Shown here piece by piece: positions 9,780 to 18,760 of a stretch of DNA of 64,000 nucleotides. Source of the stretch: Tretioscincus oriximinensis (taxonomy: Eukaryota; Chordata; Lepidosauria; Squamata; Gymnophthalmidae); NCBI GenBank assembly GCA_022410635.1, contig JAJVDF010000592.1, positions 568,655 to 632,654 on the forward strand, given 5' to 3'. Numbering within the stretch: position 1 is the first letter of the stretch; each line of letters begins with the position of its first letter. A program made the translations under genes and the position numbers. The notes beneath the pieces were generated by a model that was not told the origin of the DNA, searched no databases, and worked only from the letters and a program-made list of their open reading frames with translations.

Positions 9780-10991
9780 CTTTGCTTCCTGTTTGATCCT
9801 TGCTTTTTTCCGACCAATCTTTTGCCCACCGTCCTGGCATTCTTTGTCCTTCTTTTTCTTCTTCTTCTTCCCGTGTTTTTTGCTGTGTTTATTGCAGCTC
9901 TCTGTACCATGTTCTTCGTGTTTTGGATGTTTTGCTGTGTTTTCCTCTCCCTGAGTTCCCAACTTGCTTTTCTTAACAGGGAGATCTTTGCTGCCCTTGA
10001 GGACAGGCGACTCTCCACGTACGATTTCCACTTGCACTTTCATCTTTTTCTTGACTTTTACGTTTCCCTCGGGTTCTTTAAGGTATATTTTGCCCTTGGC
10101 TTTCTTCTTTTTAGACTTGGAAATCCGGAGATTCTCGTCCGAGATGCTGGGGTAACTTTCCTGGCTATCCACCACTGTTACAAGAACGGAGTCTTCTCCT
10201 CTTTTGCTCCTCTTCTTCTTCCCCTTCTTTTTCTTCTTGACTATTTGGCTTTCTCCTTCCAGGGAGCCACCTGTGTCATCTAACTCCTCAGGATCGCAAT
10301 GACGGGCCACTTGTGACTGGCAGAAAGGGCTGACAAGGTGTTTCCCTCGTAATTTAGAGACCAGGTTCCCTTTCCTGACAGGGCTGTCACCCTCATCCTT
10401 CTGCACTATGGCCTTGGTCTTCTTCCTGCCAGGAATCATCCCTACCTGAGATACAGTGATGGGTTTGGGTGAAATGCGTTTTCCATCCTTGTCTTCACCA
10501 CCTCCACTGGTGGCTTTAGATTGCTGCTTCTTCTTCCTTTTCCTTTCTGGAATATCACAGTTGTTCCCCTGCCAGTCATGGTGCTTCCTCTTGAGAAAAT
10601 GGACTTTCTGCAGCCCTTGGTTGAGGCCTTCACAGGGTTCATCTTGTCCACGTGAGTCCCACCGGCTTCGCTTTTTCCTAGATACTGTATTCCCAGTTTC
10701 TTGTAACGCTTCAGAATCTGAAACGTGTTCTGTTACAATAAGAAACTTTTCTTTCCCTCCTAGTTTAGAAACCCCTTTTTTACTTGGCTTGGGCTTTGCT
10801 TTAGCCAAACCCTTGCCTTTCTTCACTTTGGCGTTTGTTTTTAATGCCGCGTGTCCATTGCCATGGCGATCTGGATCATCCCCACTATCACTGTCATCGA
10901 TTACAATTATTTGGTTTCCAAGGTGGCATTCCTCTCTGGGCTTTCTCTGCCCAGTTCTCTCGTTACTGCTGCCAACATTCTTTACAATCAT
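9780..10991 (-). CDS. KNOP1: KNOP1 large lysine-rich coding exon with start codon
   Basis: Lysine-rich nucleolar protein 1, a basic nucleolar protein of poorly known function. The exon starts one base after a minus-strand 'tttgcag' acceptor, so ATG (10991-10989) is the natural start (MIVKN; human starts MITK). It encodes 404 residues and ends at an AAG|gtaaaa donor in phase 0. It is dominated by lysine clusters ('KKKKKGKKKRSKRGED', 'KKHGKKKKKKKDKE') that look like nucleolar localisation signals. It also has three hydrophobic-acidic stretches (QIIVIDDSDSGDDPD, KFLIVTEHVSDSE, SVLVTVVDSQES). With the other three exons the protein is about 557 aa, longer than human KNOP1 (about 458). This exon is barely alignable by eye to mammals outside its ends. 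Identity rests on the downstream exons and gene order. Confidence 0.9.
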
Positions 10992-11084
10992 CCTGCAAAC
11001 GAAAACAGAATCAAGATGAATGTGCTCTGAAAGGGCCTTCTAAAGGCAAGTAAAAGAAAGACAAGAAAGAGGAAGAGGAGAGGG

Positions 11085-11323
11085 AAAAGGAGAAGAAGAG
11101 TCGGTTTTTATGCCCTGCTTTTCTCAAACTAAAGGGGATCAAAGTGACTTCCATAATCTTCTACTCTTCTCTTCACAACAGACACATTGTGAAGTAGGTA
11201 GGGCTGAGAGAGTACTGAAGAACTGTGACAAGGTGACCCAGCTGACTTCTTGGAGGAGTGCAAGATAGAATCAGGTGATTTCCAGATAAAATTCTGACCC
11301 AATAACTATTACACCAGCTCTAC
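11085..11323 (-). mobile_element. tRNA-derived SINE (Sauria-type)
   Basis: Read on the plus strand: 'tttttatgccctgcttttct' (tail), 'cttcacaacagacacattgt' (body), and 'aactattacaccagct' (complement of the tRNA-like head). Confidence 0.85.
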
Positions 11324-11587
11324 AGCTTTACCATAGCTTTATTTGAATTTATTTATACCCACCATAGCGTTCTGCATGTGTCGAATGCTATTTCCTCCGC
11401 TGAAGGCCAAGATGATCAGGTGTGTCTTAATCAAATATCTAAACACCTACCTGTGAGGATCCCTATCGTGTGTCAGAGATGAAGCCATTCGAGGGGATAC
11501 CACTGAGGAGAGGCCTTCTGGTGTATCCACAGCCCTCTGGCTGCTAAAGGTGGTGGGACGATCTGGAGTGCTTCTCTGAATGATCTG

Positions 11588-12235
11588 GAGAGCCAGTGTG
11601 GTGTAGCGGTGAGAATATTGGATTCCTATCTTGTGGCCTCCCCATTCGATTCCACATTCCGCCATGAATCCAGCTGGACGACCTTGCCGGAGGGACCACA
11701 CCCCTTGACGTGGCCCAACTGTGGGCCTGCTCCTCTCAGCATGGCCCCCTATGCCCTGCATCTGCCCAGCTCGGGCTAACCGGTAGACTCCGGGACCACG
11801 CCCCTGTGACGTGGTCCTGGGCTGCCTCCACCCTGCAGGTCAGCCCCCCCTTTGTCTNGGCGCCCGAGCTGTCCAGCAGCACCAACTGACCCACCTCTTA
11901 TGGGTCCTCACCCGAGGATCAATGAGGTTTGTAAGGGCCTTCAAGAATCCGTCCTGTGTACAGCCCACCTCAAAGACTCCGGACCTGCGTTCAACCTACC
12001 GGTCCCCNTGGTAGGCACACAAGTCCGGAACCCTTTTAGGAAGGGCCCTCAAGCTATGAGGTAGTCGTGGAGGACCCCTGACCTCAGGTTTCTTGACTCC
12101 TCTCACTTGCCAAGCTGTCCCTTAGAACTCTCTCAGGCCCGCCTACTTCACAGGGTGTCTGTTGTGTAACAAAAGCCATGTGCGCCGCCCTTTGTTGGAA
12201 AGGGTGTTAAAAATAAACGGCATCGTTAACATCTT
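11588..12235 (+). mobile_element. SINE split by a roughly 0.4 kb GC-rich insert
   Basis: The head 'gagccagtgtggtgtagcgg' through 'atgaatccagctgg' lies at 11588-11685. The body resumes at about 12105 ('agaactctctcaggcccgcc', 'cacagggtgtctgttgtg') and ends with an AAATAA tail near 12220. The intervening DNA is not SINE. Confidence 0.7.
11686..12104. repeat. GC-rich block inserted in a SINE, with internal direct repeat
   Basis: 'gggaccacaccccttgacgt' (about 11691) and 'gggaccacgcccctgtgacg' (about 11789) are related copies about 100 bp apart. The rest, including 'ggaagggccctcaagctatg', matches nothing I recognise. Confidence 0.45.
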
Positions 12236-12347
12236 AGGATGCCTATTGTCGAAACTCCAACGCACATAGAATAACAAGGTGGCCATAACAATTGAATGAG
12301 ATGCGTCACACAATAGGAAGGTGCGCTTGCTGTTGCTGAAGTTTATA

Positions 12348-12620
12348 TTGAGCTCAGTGGTAAAGACTTTGCAGAGTGGAGGGTAGTTGCTGGTTTAATC
12401 TCCCCAGAAACAAGCAATGACAAACTGCTCCTGTTCCTCTTTTTCAAGACACCTGAATAGAGATGCCGAAGGAGCCTGGGAGAGGCCTTAGCTCAGCAGT
12501 GGAGCCTCTAGCCTCTCCCCAGGGCCAAGGAATGGTGAACTACTACTGAACCATGTAAAAACACCTATGGAGATATTCATGAAGGTGGCTATAAGAATAA
12601 TAAAATAACAACAACGTTAT
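12348..12620 (+). mobile_element. tRNA-like SINE relics
   Basis: Two tRNA-like starts are visible: 'ttgagctcagtggtaaagac' near 12350 and 'ggccttagctcagcagtgga' near 12485. The latter runs into an AT-rich tail ('aagaataataaaataac'). The 3' regions are too degraded to classify. Confidence 0.45.
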
Positions 12621-13050
12621 GACTTGATGGCAGCCAACAGCAAACATGAATACAGTCCCCCAGCCACCTTCTTATAAGCAGCAAAAATGTTTCCTGTGGG
12701 TGGGAGTGGACACAGCACAACAGCGCCTGTGATCCCCTTTCTTCTGCTGCTGTGATTCACTTGTAGCTGCTAAGGCCAACTTCGCGAGGCTGCTTGGCAT
12801 CCAAGCTTTTATAATAAGCGCCGTGGAAAAGCAGGCAGAAATACAACGGAGAACCACAAAGCAGGAAATGGGAATTGACGTCTGGCACCCTGTCTGTACA
12901 TAAAGGTTTTTCAAATATATACACTTGAAAAATATATACGTATAAATATAAAGGAGCTGATGGCCAGGCGGCCCCTCAGGCGCTGGCTGCCTCTGGACCT
13001 TGGGCGCTTTAATTTCGCTGCTGCTGCTGCTACTGCTACCTGTCCTGCAG

Positions 13051-13069
13051 ACTACAACTCCCATGATGC
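13051..13069 (+). promoter_or_regulatory. ZNF143/THAP11-like motif
   Basis: ACTACAACTCCCATGATGC matches the known ACTACAAxTCCCAxxATGC consensus at nearly every fixed position. It lies in the CpG island, about 150 bp inside the KNOP1 side. Similar strings also occur in some reptile repeats (one at about 45984), which lowers the certainty. Confidence 0.6.
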
Positions 13070-13196
13070 CCTGCCACCAGGAGGCCTCCCCTTCTTCCCT
13101 CCACATGGCCGGTCAGGTCGCGGCTGTAGCCTCCAGGGCGAGCCGGCTCGCGCCCGGCCCGCCTTGCCTCCCTTCCTCAGCCCAGCCGCCGCTCAC

Positions 13197-13300
13197 CTCC
13201 TGCTTGCCGGGCCCCGGCGGCGGCGCCTCCTTCTGCCCGCCCGCCCGGCCTGCCTGCCGCCCCGCACGCTGCTGAGCCCTTGCTGGGCCAACGACACACG
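13197..13300 (-). other. KNOP1: probable KNOP1 non-coding exon 1
   Basis: A minus-strand splice donor GGAG|gtgagc (exon end 13197) lies in the CpG island upstream of the KNOP1 ATG exon, whose acceptor is at 10993. The transcription start, and so the right boundary, is a guess. Confidence 0.45.
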
Positions 13301-13422
13301 CGGCCTTGTCCCGCCGCCGCCGCCGCCACCTGACCCGGAAGGGAAATGCCGCCGGGCGCCTGGGCGTCGCCTAGCAACCTGTGGCTGGTGCCTGCCGCGC
13401 GCCCTCCCGCAGCTGCAGGCGG

Positions 13423-13498
13423 ATGGCGGAGGAGGTGGTGGCGGCGCCCCCGAGGCCGAGGCCGAGGACGCTGGGCCTCTGGGAGCAGATTTGCGCAG
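13423..13498 (+). CDS. IQCK: IQCK coding exon 1 with start codon
   Basis: IQ domain-containing protein K. ATG at 13423 opens MAEEVVAAPPRPRPRTLGLW then EQICA. The exon ends one base into the next codon at a GCAG|gtgggg donor (13499). LWEQIC is the conserved landmark found near residue 54 of human IQCK. The gecko/lizard N-terminus is about 30 residues shorter. An in-frame stop at 13273-13275 lies upstream. The joined nine-exon protein is about 301 aa. It combines a Dpy-30/docking-like helix pair (about residues 91-150) with one IQ motif (about 186-197). The cellular role of IQCK is not established. Confidence 0.9.
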
Positions 13499-13765
13499 GT
13501 GGGGCAGCCACGACGGGAGGGGCGGGGAAGGGGCCACCCGCCTGCCTTGCAAGGTGAGTCGGGGCCCCGCCCCGGCTCAGCCTCCCCAGGGCCCCCCGCC
13601 GTCCTTCCTTTCCGCCTCCGGGACTCCTCGCTTGGCCTGTCCCGGGGTGGCCCCCGCCCGAGGGCCCCTGGCGCCCGGCAAGGAGACCGCCTGCTCCTCC
13701 TGTCCCCGCCTTCTGGGCTGCGCCTCGGAACGTAGGAGCCTGCCACCCACGTGCCCCTGTAGGCT

Positions 13766-13860
13766 ATGGCAGGTCCCCATTGGGGCCTGCCGTAGCCTAC
13801 ACTTGCCTGTGGATGGCCAAGCTCTGTCCTGAGATATATAACCCATCATAAGGGTCCCTA
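13766..13860. repeat. FB-1 foldback element, half copy
   Basis: 'ctatggcaggtccccattgg' meets 'ggcctgccgtagcctacact' as an inverted pair, followed by 'gatggccaagctctgtcctg' and 'agatatataaccc'. The left outer arm is missing. Confidence 0.65.
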
Positions 13861-13929
13861 AAACGCATCACTGACTGGCCCTGCGCAAACAGCNGCTGCT
13901 CCGAGGTCCGGAGAGGCACGGACGTGGAA

Positions 13930-14250
13930 GAGGTCAAGTGCGTTGCTGATTCACCAGGTACCTGAGTTCGAGGCCCACGTGTATTCGATCTTTCCCNCCA
14001 TGTTGGGGTGGTGCCCATTAATCTACTCGCCAATGTCTTTGCTTTCGAACAGCTGGGTTGGCTGAAGCTGAGGCCGGCAGAGGGCGCCAACCCAGCTGTT
14101 CGAAAGCAAAGACATTGGCGAGTAGATAAATGGGTACCACCCCAACATGGTGGGAAAGATCGGATACACGCAAGCCTTTGGGTGANAAATAACTTTTAGA
14201 AGCCACTCTTCCAAGGTGAGAAGGATGAGCTATGAAAACCAAATTCTTCT
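13930..14250 (+). mobile_element. SINE containing an inverted internal segment
   Basis: The tRNA-like head ('acctgagttcgaggcccacg', about 13965) and the tail ('aagccactcttccaaggtga') are in plus orientation. Between them, 13977-14063 is the reverse complement of 14085-14171. The arms contain 'tctactcgccaatgtctttg' on the left and 'caaagacattggcgagtaga' on the right. Confidence 0.8.
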
Positions 14251-14887
14251 TGTAACACTCAAGATGAACTGGGCCTTCTCAGTTCTGACACCTGCAGACA
14301 ATGTATTACTGGTATAGAAGTGATACGTCCATCTCTGCAAATATAGATGTTGCTCTTTGCAACCGACCTCAGGGAGCCTGCCAACAAAATGCCAGAAACT
14401 GCTTTATGAGAAAAAGACGTTTAATGCTGCAGAATCCCCTAGAATCTGGGATTTTGATGAGGTTTGTTTGGTTTTGTTTTTTAATGTGCTGAGCTGTGTT
14501 TGGTTTAAGCACGTGGTATTATTGTTCCTTACGCTGGATACATGAGAAGATGTGACATTTATGCCTAATGCTACATTGTGTTCGTTCTTGTTTTAGGAAG
14601 TCACAATAAATGAAGAAATGAACTCGTTTAAGGGTTTTCACTGAAAATCCTAAAGCGGTTTGCAAGTCGGAATACCAACTGTAACAGTCTATACAAAAAC
14701 AGCAGCCAGCAGTAGAAACATCACTTTTAAAAACAGTTACTAAAATGCTGCTCGTATACCCCATTCCCAAACTCCTCATTGCCTACTTTGCTTCAGTCGT
14801 ACACTGAATAATTTGCTAAAGATGATTGCTTCTCCTATGCAGTCAGTTATGAAGCTGGAATCCTGAATGAAGAATAATGTTCTATCT

Positions 14888-15205
14888 GCAGGCACGGATA
14901 GCTCAGTCGCTAGGGAATCCGTCTCTCACCTGGGAGACTGGGTTTCGAAGCCCTGTGTGGGATGTGGGGAGGGGTGAGCACCTTCCACTAGCTTGTAACT
15001 CTAACCAACCCAGCTATTCAAAAGCATGAATTGCAAGAAATTGCAACTGACTGCAAGTAGATACATGGGAACCACCACAGCCTGGTGGGGAAGATAGAAT
15101 GTGAGCCTTTGGGCAAAATANATCCTTGTAAGCTGCTTTGAGTCCCTTTGGAAGGTGAGAAAAGTGGNGTATAAGAACCAAGATCATCATCATCTCCTTC
15201 TTCTA
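14888..15205 (+). mobile_element. tRNA-derived SINE, full-length
   Basis: A complete copy: 'gcaggcacggatagctcagt' (A box), 'gggtttcgaagccctgtgtg' (B box), 'gagcaccttccactagcttg', 'gcaagtagatacatgggaac', 'gagtccctttggaaggtgag', ending 'ggngtataagaacc' plus a TCATCATC/TTCT tail. Confidence 0.9.
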
Positions 15206-15309
15206 ACTCATTTGGGGAGATTTTAGTCAATATTAGCCATATTTTTTCTTTTTTAAATGACTAGTTAAGGTTGGATGGTTAAAGTTGGCACAACAGAGAC
15301 TGAAATCCA

Positions 15310-15692
15310 CTGATCCCAATTCTGGGCTATATCTTGGAAAAGGGATCTGCACCTGCATGCTACCATGTTTTCCCCAAAATAAGACAGTGTCTTATATCAT
15401 TTTTTTGCTCCCAAAGATGTGCTACGNCTCATTTTTGGGGGACGTCTTCACATTTATTGTTGAACAAAAAAATGAATAATATTGCAGTTTCTGCCAACCA
15501 GGGGGAGCTAATCGCAAACAAAAACTTTGATGTGCCTTACTTTCGGGGGTGCCTTTTTTTTTTTCAAACCAGCAAAACTTCTACTATGTCTTATTTTCAG
15601 GGGGAAAGGGTAGTCTACACTGCCATAGTCTACACTGGCATGTGAATGGCCAAGCCCTATCCTGAGATGTAGCTCAGAATAAGGCTCAAGCG
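15310..15692. repeat. FB-1 foldback element interrupted by a MITE
   Basis: The left arm 'caattctgggctatatcttg' (about 15317) and the right arm 'gagatgtagctcagaataag' (about 15664) belong to one FB-1 copy. They are separated by the element at 15360-15610. Confidence 0.7.
15360..15610. mobile_element. MITE with TA target duplication, nested in FB-1
   Basis: The left end CCATGTTTTCCCCAAAATAA and the right end (reverse complement CCCTTTCCCCCTGAAAATAA) form terminal inverted repeats. Each is flanked by TA. This is typical of Tc1/mariner-type MITEs, though the superfamily call is inference. Confidence 0.7.
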
Positions 15693-16410
15693 CAAATTCA
15701 TCCAAAGTAAAAAATGAAGAACAAACTAAGAGACATGCTCAAAATGCCAGAGCTTAAGTTAGAGGTTATTTCTTAAGAAGGGGCCAATTATGCAGGACCT
15801 TCTCACATTGGGCGGGGGTGGGTGGGGGTAAAAACCAGTACAGGACCNGCAGGCAATTCAACGATGCTTCACACACAGTACTATGCATCACCACATCATA
15901 TAGTTATCCCTTTCAGTATACCTTCTGGGAAACCATGGGCTTTGCCACACCATTCTTTTTAAACCTTCTTTGTTCATCTTCAGTCCCAAACCATAAATGT
16001 AATGCATTTTTCATGCATTAAACCCCATTCTTCATGGTTGAAGTGGGTTTAAAGTGTGACCACGATCCATAATTCTCCCCAAAGGCACTGAAAGAGGATT
16101 CAGAAAGAACCTGGATTTTGTGCCTTTTATAAAAGTGTTGGATTGCTGAGGGTGGAGTTTTTCTAAATGGCTTTTTCTAAATGGCTCCCTTTGTGAAAGT
16201 TTTGAGACGTCTTTGTGGACAGAGTCACTGCTCTCCTTATGTTTATTAGGGAAACGGCATCCTGTATGTAATGCTGGAATAAAGAGAGAACATGCAGAAG
16301 GAATTTTTGTGGTGGGATCACACAGCCTTATTCTGGGATTTCTCGTGGGATCAAGCTTACCCATTGCATGCTGGTTAGGACTAAGGAAGACCCCGTTCAG
16401 GGCCTGCTAC

Positions 16411-16674
16411 AGCCTCCTCTGTCTCTCAGCTGGGAGATCGGCTTTCAAAGCCCTGTGTGGGATGTGGGGAGGAGTGGGCACCTTCCACTAGCCTGTAGCT
16501 CTAGCCAACCCAGCTATTCGAAAGCAACCGACTGCAAGTAGATACATGGGAACCACCAGAACCTGGTGGGGAAGATAGAATGTCAGCCTTCGGGCAAAAA
16601 TACCCTTGTAAGCCACTTTGAGTCCCTTTGAAAGGCGAGAAATGCCAGGTATAAGAACCCAGTCCTTCTTCTTC
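16411..16674 (+). mobile_element. tRNA-derived SINE lacking its A box
   Basis: Starts within 'ctgtctctcagctgggagat' and otherwise follows the copy at 14888-15205 to 'aggtataagaaccc'. Confidence 0.85.
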
Positions 16675-16883
16675 TACACTGACATGCAAATGGCAGAGTT
16701 TTTTATTTTTAAAACATACACCACACAACACCACCAATGTACTCTGAAAATGGCACGAAGCTGGTTAAAACCTAGATGGTAACACAGTGTGTGGTCATCA
16801 CACTTTCTATCTTCCCAGAGTTTCAGGCAAAACTATTTCCTTGCTGAGGCAGGGGATACAGAACTAATTCCAGGCAACACCAG

Positions 16884-17118
16884 TCTGGTGTAGTGTTTTG
16901 AGCCTTGGAGTCTTATCTAAAAGCCATCCAGTTTGTTTCTGCCTTCTTCCACAAAACCATTGGGTGACCTTGGGTCGGTCACAATTCTATGGAGCTCTCT
17001 CAGCCACATCTACTTCACAAGGTGTCTGTTGTGAAGAGAAGAACAGAAGGTTATGGAAGCCACTAGGATTCCCTTCAGGTTGAGAAAAGCAGGAGATAAA
17101 ACCAACTCTTCTTCTTCA
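16884..17118 (+). mobile_element. tRNA-derived SINE (Sauria-type)
   Basis: 'ccagtctggtgtagtgtttt' head, 'cagccacatctacttcacaa' body, 'gttgagaaaagcaggagata' and CTTCTTCTTC tail. It ends 60 bp before IQCK exon 2. Confidence 0.85.
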
Positions 17119-17178
17119 TCTCCATGCACATTAGGAGAAAAAGGATATGCTGGCTTTTGAAATCTTTCTTTCTTTCAG

Positions 17179-17249
17179 AGTATGAAGCCGAGCAACCTCC
17201 TCATCCTGATCATGAGCGGAAGCAGCAGGAACCTCTAACAGCCCCGCTG
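17179..17249 (+). CDS. IQCK: IQCK coding exon 2
   Basis: Acceptor 'tttctttcag' and donor gtaaaa at 17250. With the carried G it reads E-YEAEQPPHPDHERKQQE-PLTAPL. The EYEAEQPP string is identical to the human protein. It is 71 bp, entering in phase 1 and leaving in phase 0. Confidence 0.93.
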
Positions 17250-18285
17250 GTAAAACCTTTAAACTCCTATCAGATCATTTAGTTTTGATGAGGGCAATAC
17301 CTCACTGCATTATTTTTAAAAAGGTACTGTGTCAGCCTGGGCCCAGAAACTCCAGCCTGTGTGTGTGTGTCTCATAGCACTTTCAAGACTAAGAAGAAAA
17401 GGTAGGCAGCATACTTCATAGACAAGTAGACTTCTTCTGAAGAAGTAGGGAGTAAACTAAAGTGGACTTCTTCACCTCCTTCAAGGGCTTGGGGCTGGCA
17501 CCTGGAGCAGTCGCCTTGCCTAGTAATCTTGTTTCTGATGAATGGTTTCTCATTGAGCAGATTGGTATAGACCAGGTTCATCAATGTGGCAAATCCCTTT
17601 TCCAACCATTAAAGTTCACCTGGTAGATGACAGTCCATGTNCCCCAAGTCACTTGGGCGTTCAGGAGCAGAGGTTGCGACAGAGGCATCACTGAACTGTA
17701 CACATGATAAGAGACGAAAGTGCCTCTGAGTCCTGGAGATTGTATGGATGCATCTGTGCATCTTTCATTGAAGCAGTAGAGAAACAGCCAGTCTGGTGTT
17801 GAATCAGTCTGGTGGAGTGGTGAGAGTGTCAGCCTATTATCTTCCACAAAAGCCAACTTAGATGACCTTGGCTAGCCAAAGTTCTTCAGCCCCACCTACT
17901 TCACAAGGTGTCTGTTGTGAAGAGAAATACAGATGGGCATGTAAGCCACTATGAATCCCTTCGGGTTAAGAAAAGTGGGGTATAAAACTGACTGTTCTCC
18001 TCCTCCTTTTCCTTCTTCTCTTCCTCCTTCTCTTCCTCCTTCACTCCTTCTTCTTTTCCCCTGCTTCTCCTTCTTTTTCTCCTCCTCTCTTCTCCCCTCT
18101 TCCTCCTCCTTCTTTGGTGGAGATGCTTGGGTTGAACTTGGGGCCTTCCAAATGCAAGGCAGATGTGCAGCTTCATATGTTCCCAAAACGCAGCTCCCAA
18201 AGGTGAAGGCTGATCAACCCATAGGGACCCAGGGCAATTGTTAAGGGCAATTGTGTCCCTTAACACCATGAACTTTGCTTTACAG
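17250..18285 (+). other. IQCK intron 2
   Basis: Contains a short TGTG run (about 17358), a MITE relic (about 17370-17450, 'tcatagcactttcaagacta'), a plus-strand SINE (17790-18003) and its expanded TCC/TTC tail (18000-18115). The rest is unassigned. Confidence 0.6.
17790..18115 (+). mobile_element. SINE with expanded pyrimidine tail
   Basis: 'cagtctggtggagtggtgag' head, 'cagccccacctacttcacaa' body, 'aagaaaagtggggtataaaa' 3' end. This is followed by more than 100 bp of TCC/TTC repeats (about 18000-18115). Confidence 0.85.
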
Positions 18286-18409
18286 CAGGTGGCTCCTCTG
18301 GATGCTGAAGGTCAACCCACGGAAGACCTCACAGGTGAACCAGATCTACAAAGGAGCCCTTCTCTCCTTCCCCTACCATTGGTACCAGAACTGCCTGACC
18401 TAAAAACCT
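18286..18409 (+). CDS. IQCK: IQCK coding exon 3 (tandem NAGNAG acceptor)
   Basis: The acceptor 'tttacagcag' offers AG at 18285 or 18288, which adds or removes one glutamine. It encodes QVAPLDAEGQPTEDLT..., ending PELPDLKT plus one base, with donor gtaagt at 18410. The segment is poorly conserved against human, but the junction codon T|GT restores the conserved 'KTCSP' across the next splice. The phase fit makes the exon secure. Confidence 0.85.
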
Positions 18410-18449
18410 GTAAGTTAAGTATAATTTACCGTTCTGACTTGCTGTTTTC

Positions 18450-18535
18450 GAATCATAGAGTTGGAAGGGACCTCCAGGGTCATTGGGTCCAACCCCTTGC
18501 TCAACACAGGATTCATTAAACCATCCCAGACAGGT
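18450..18535 (-). mobile_element. CR1 3' end remnant
   Basis: 'aatcatagagttggaaggga' and 'gggtccaaccccttgctcaa' are the reverse complement of the CR1 3' terminus. It sits in the short intron between IQCK exons 3 and 4. Confidence 0.85.
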
Positions 18536-18662
18536 GGCTGTTCTTTGCTGATGTACAAATGTGGTTCTCTGGGTGGGTGTGTGATAGAGAAAATAACAAG
18601 ACCAATATTGTTTCATCGACATTAGATAGTAAAAACAATGCATTATATTATTTTTGGTGCAG

Positions 18663-18760
18663 GTTCTCCTAGAGAATTTCTAGAAGCCTACATATTTCCA
18701 GTGCTGTTGCCTGGCATGGCAGAACTGTTACAGCAAGCTAAGAAGGAAAAGTGTTTTGAG
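18663..18760 (+). CDS. IQCK: IQCK coding exon 4 (Dpy-30-like helix)
   Basis: Acceptor 'tggtgcag' and donor gtcagt. It encodes (C)SPREFLEAYIFPVLLPGMAE and LLQQAKKEKCFE. It is almost identical to human IQCK (SPKEYLETFIFPVLLPGM...). The Y-x-FPVLLPGMxxLL pattern resembles Dpy-30/RII-type dimerisation-docking motifs; that resemblance is inference. Confidence 0.96.

Larger units (their letters stand above)
10993..13196 (-). other. KNOP1 first intron
   Basis: Holds a minus-strand SINE (11085-11323), a plus-strand SINE split by a GC-rich block (11588-12235), tRNA-like SINE relics (about 12348-12620), and unassigned sequence to the CpG island. No coding exon was seen. Confidence 0.55.
12950..13760. 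promoter_or_regulatory. CpG island, probable bidirectional KNOP1/IQCK promoter
   Basis: A sharply GC- and CpG-rich block in otherwise AT-balanced DNA. It contains the IQCK start codon (13423, plus) and a good minus-strand donor (CAGGAG|gtgagc at 13197/13196) that could end the KNOP1 first exon. No TATA box is evident between them. Head-to-head KNOP1 and IQCK share such an island in mammals. Confidence 0.8.
13499..17178 (+). other. IQCK intron 1
   Basis: Repeat-dense: FB-1 half (about 13766-13860), SINE with inverted centre (13930-14250), SINE (14888-15205), FB-1 copy split by a MITE (about 15310-15692), FB-1 relic (about 16305-16410), SINE (16411-16674), SINE (16884-17118). The stretches 14260-14880 and 15700-16300 show nothing recognisable. 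Confidence 0.65.

Noticed and set aside
10456..11019. Plus-strand open frame of 187 codons, and another at 9822-10283
   Set aside because: Antisense shadows of the lysine-rich KNOP1 exon. They are phenylalanine/leucine-rich only because AAG/AAA codons reverse to CTT/TTT.
12960..13832. A long plus-strand open frame (290 codons) and opposed frames in the GC-rich island
   Set aside because: GC-rich sequence has few stop codons. The frames show only Pro/Arg/Ala/Gly composition, conflict with the supported IQCK exon 1 frame, and resemble no protein.
14888..14970. tRNA-like sequences with A and B boxes (also at 31870 and others)
   Set aside because: They are SINE heads followed by the SINE body and tail. 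The cloverleaf is not intact, so no tRNA gene is called.
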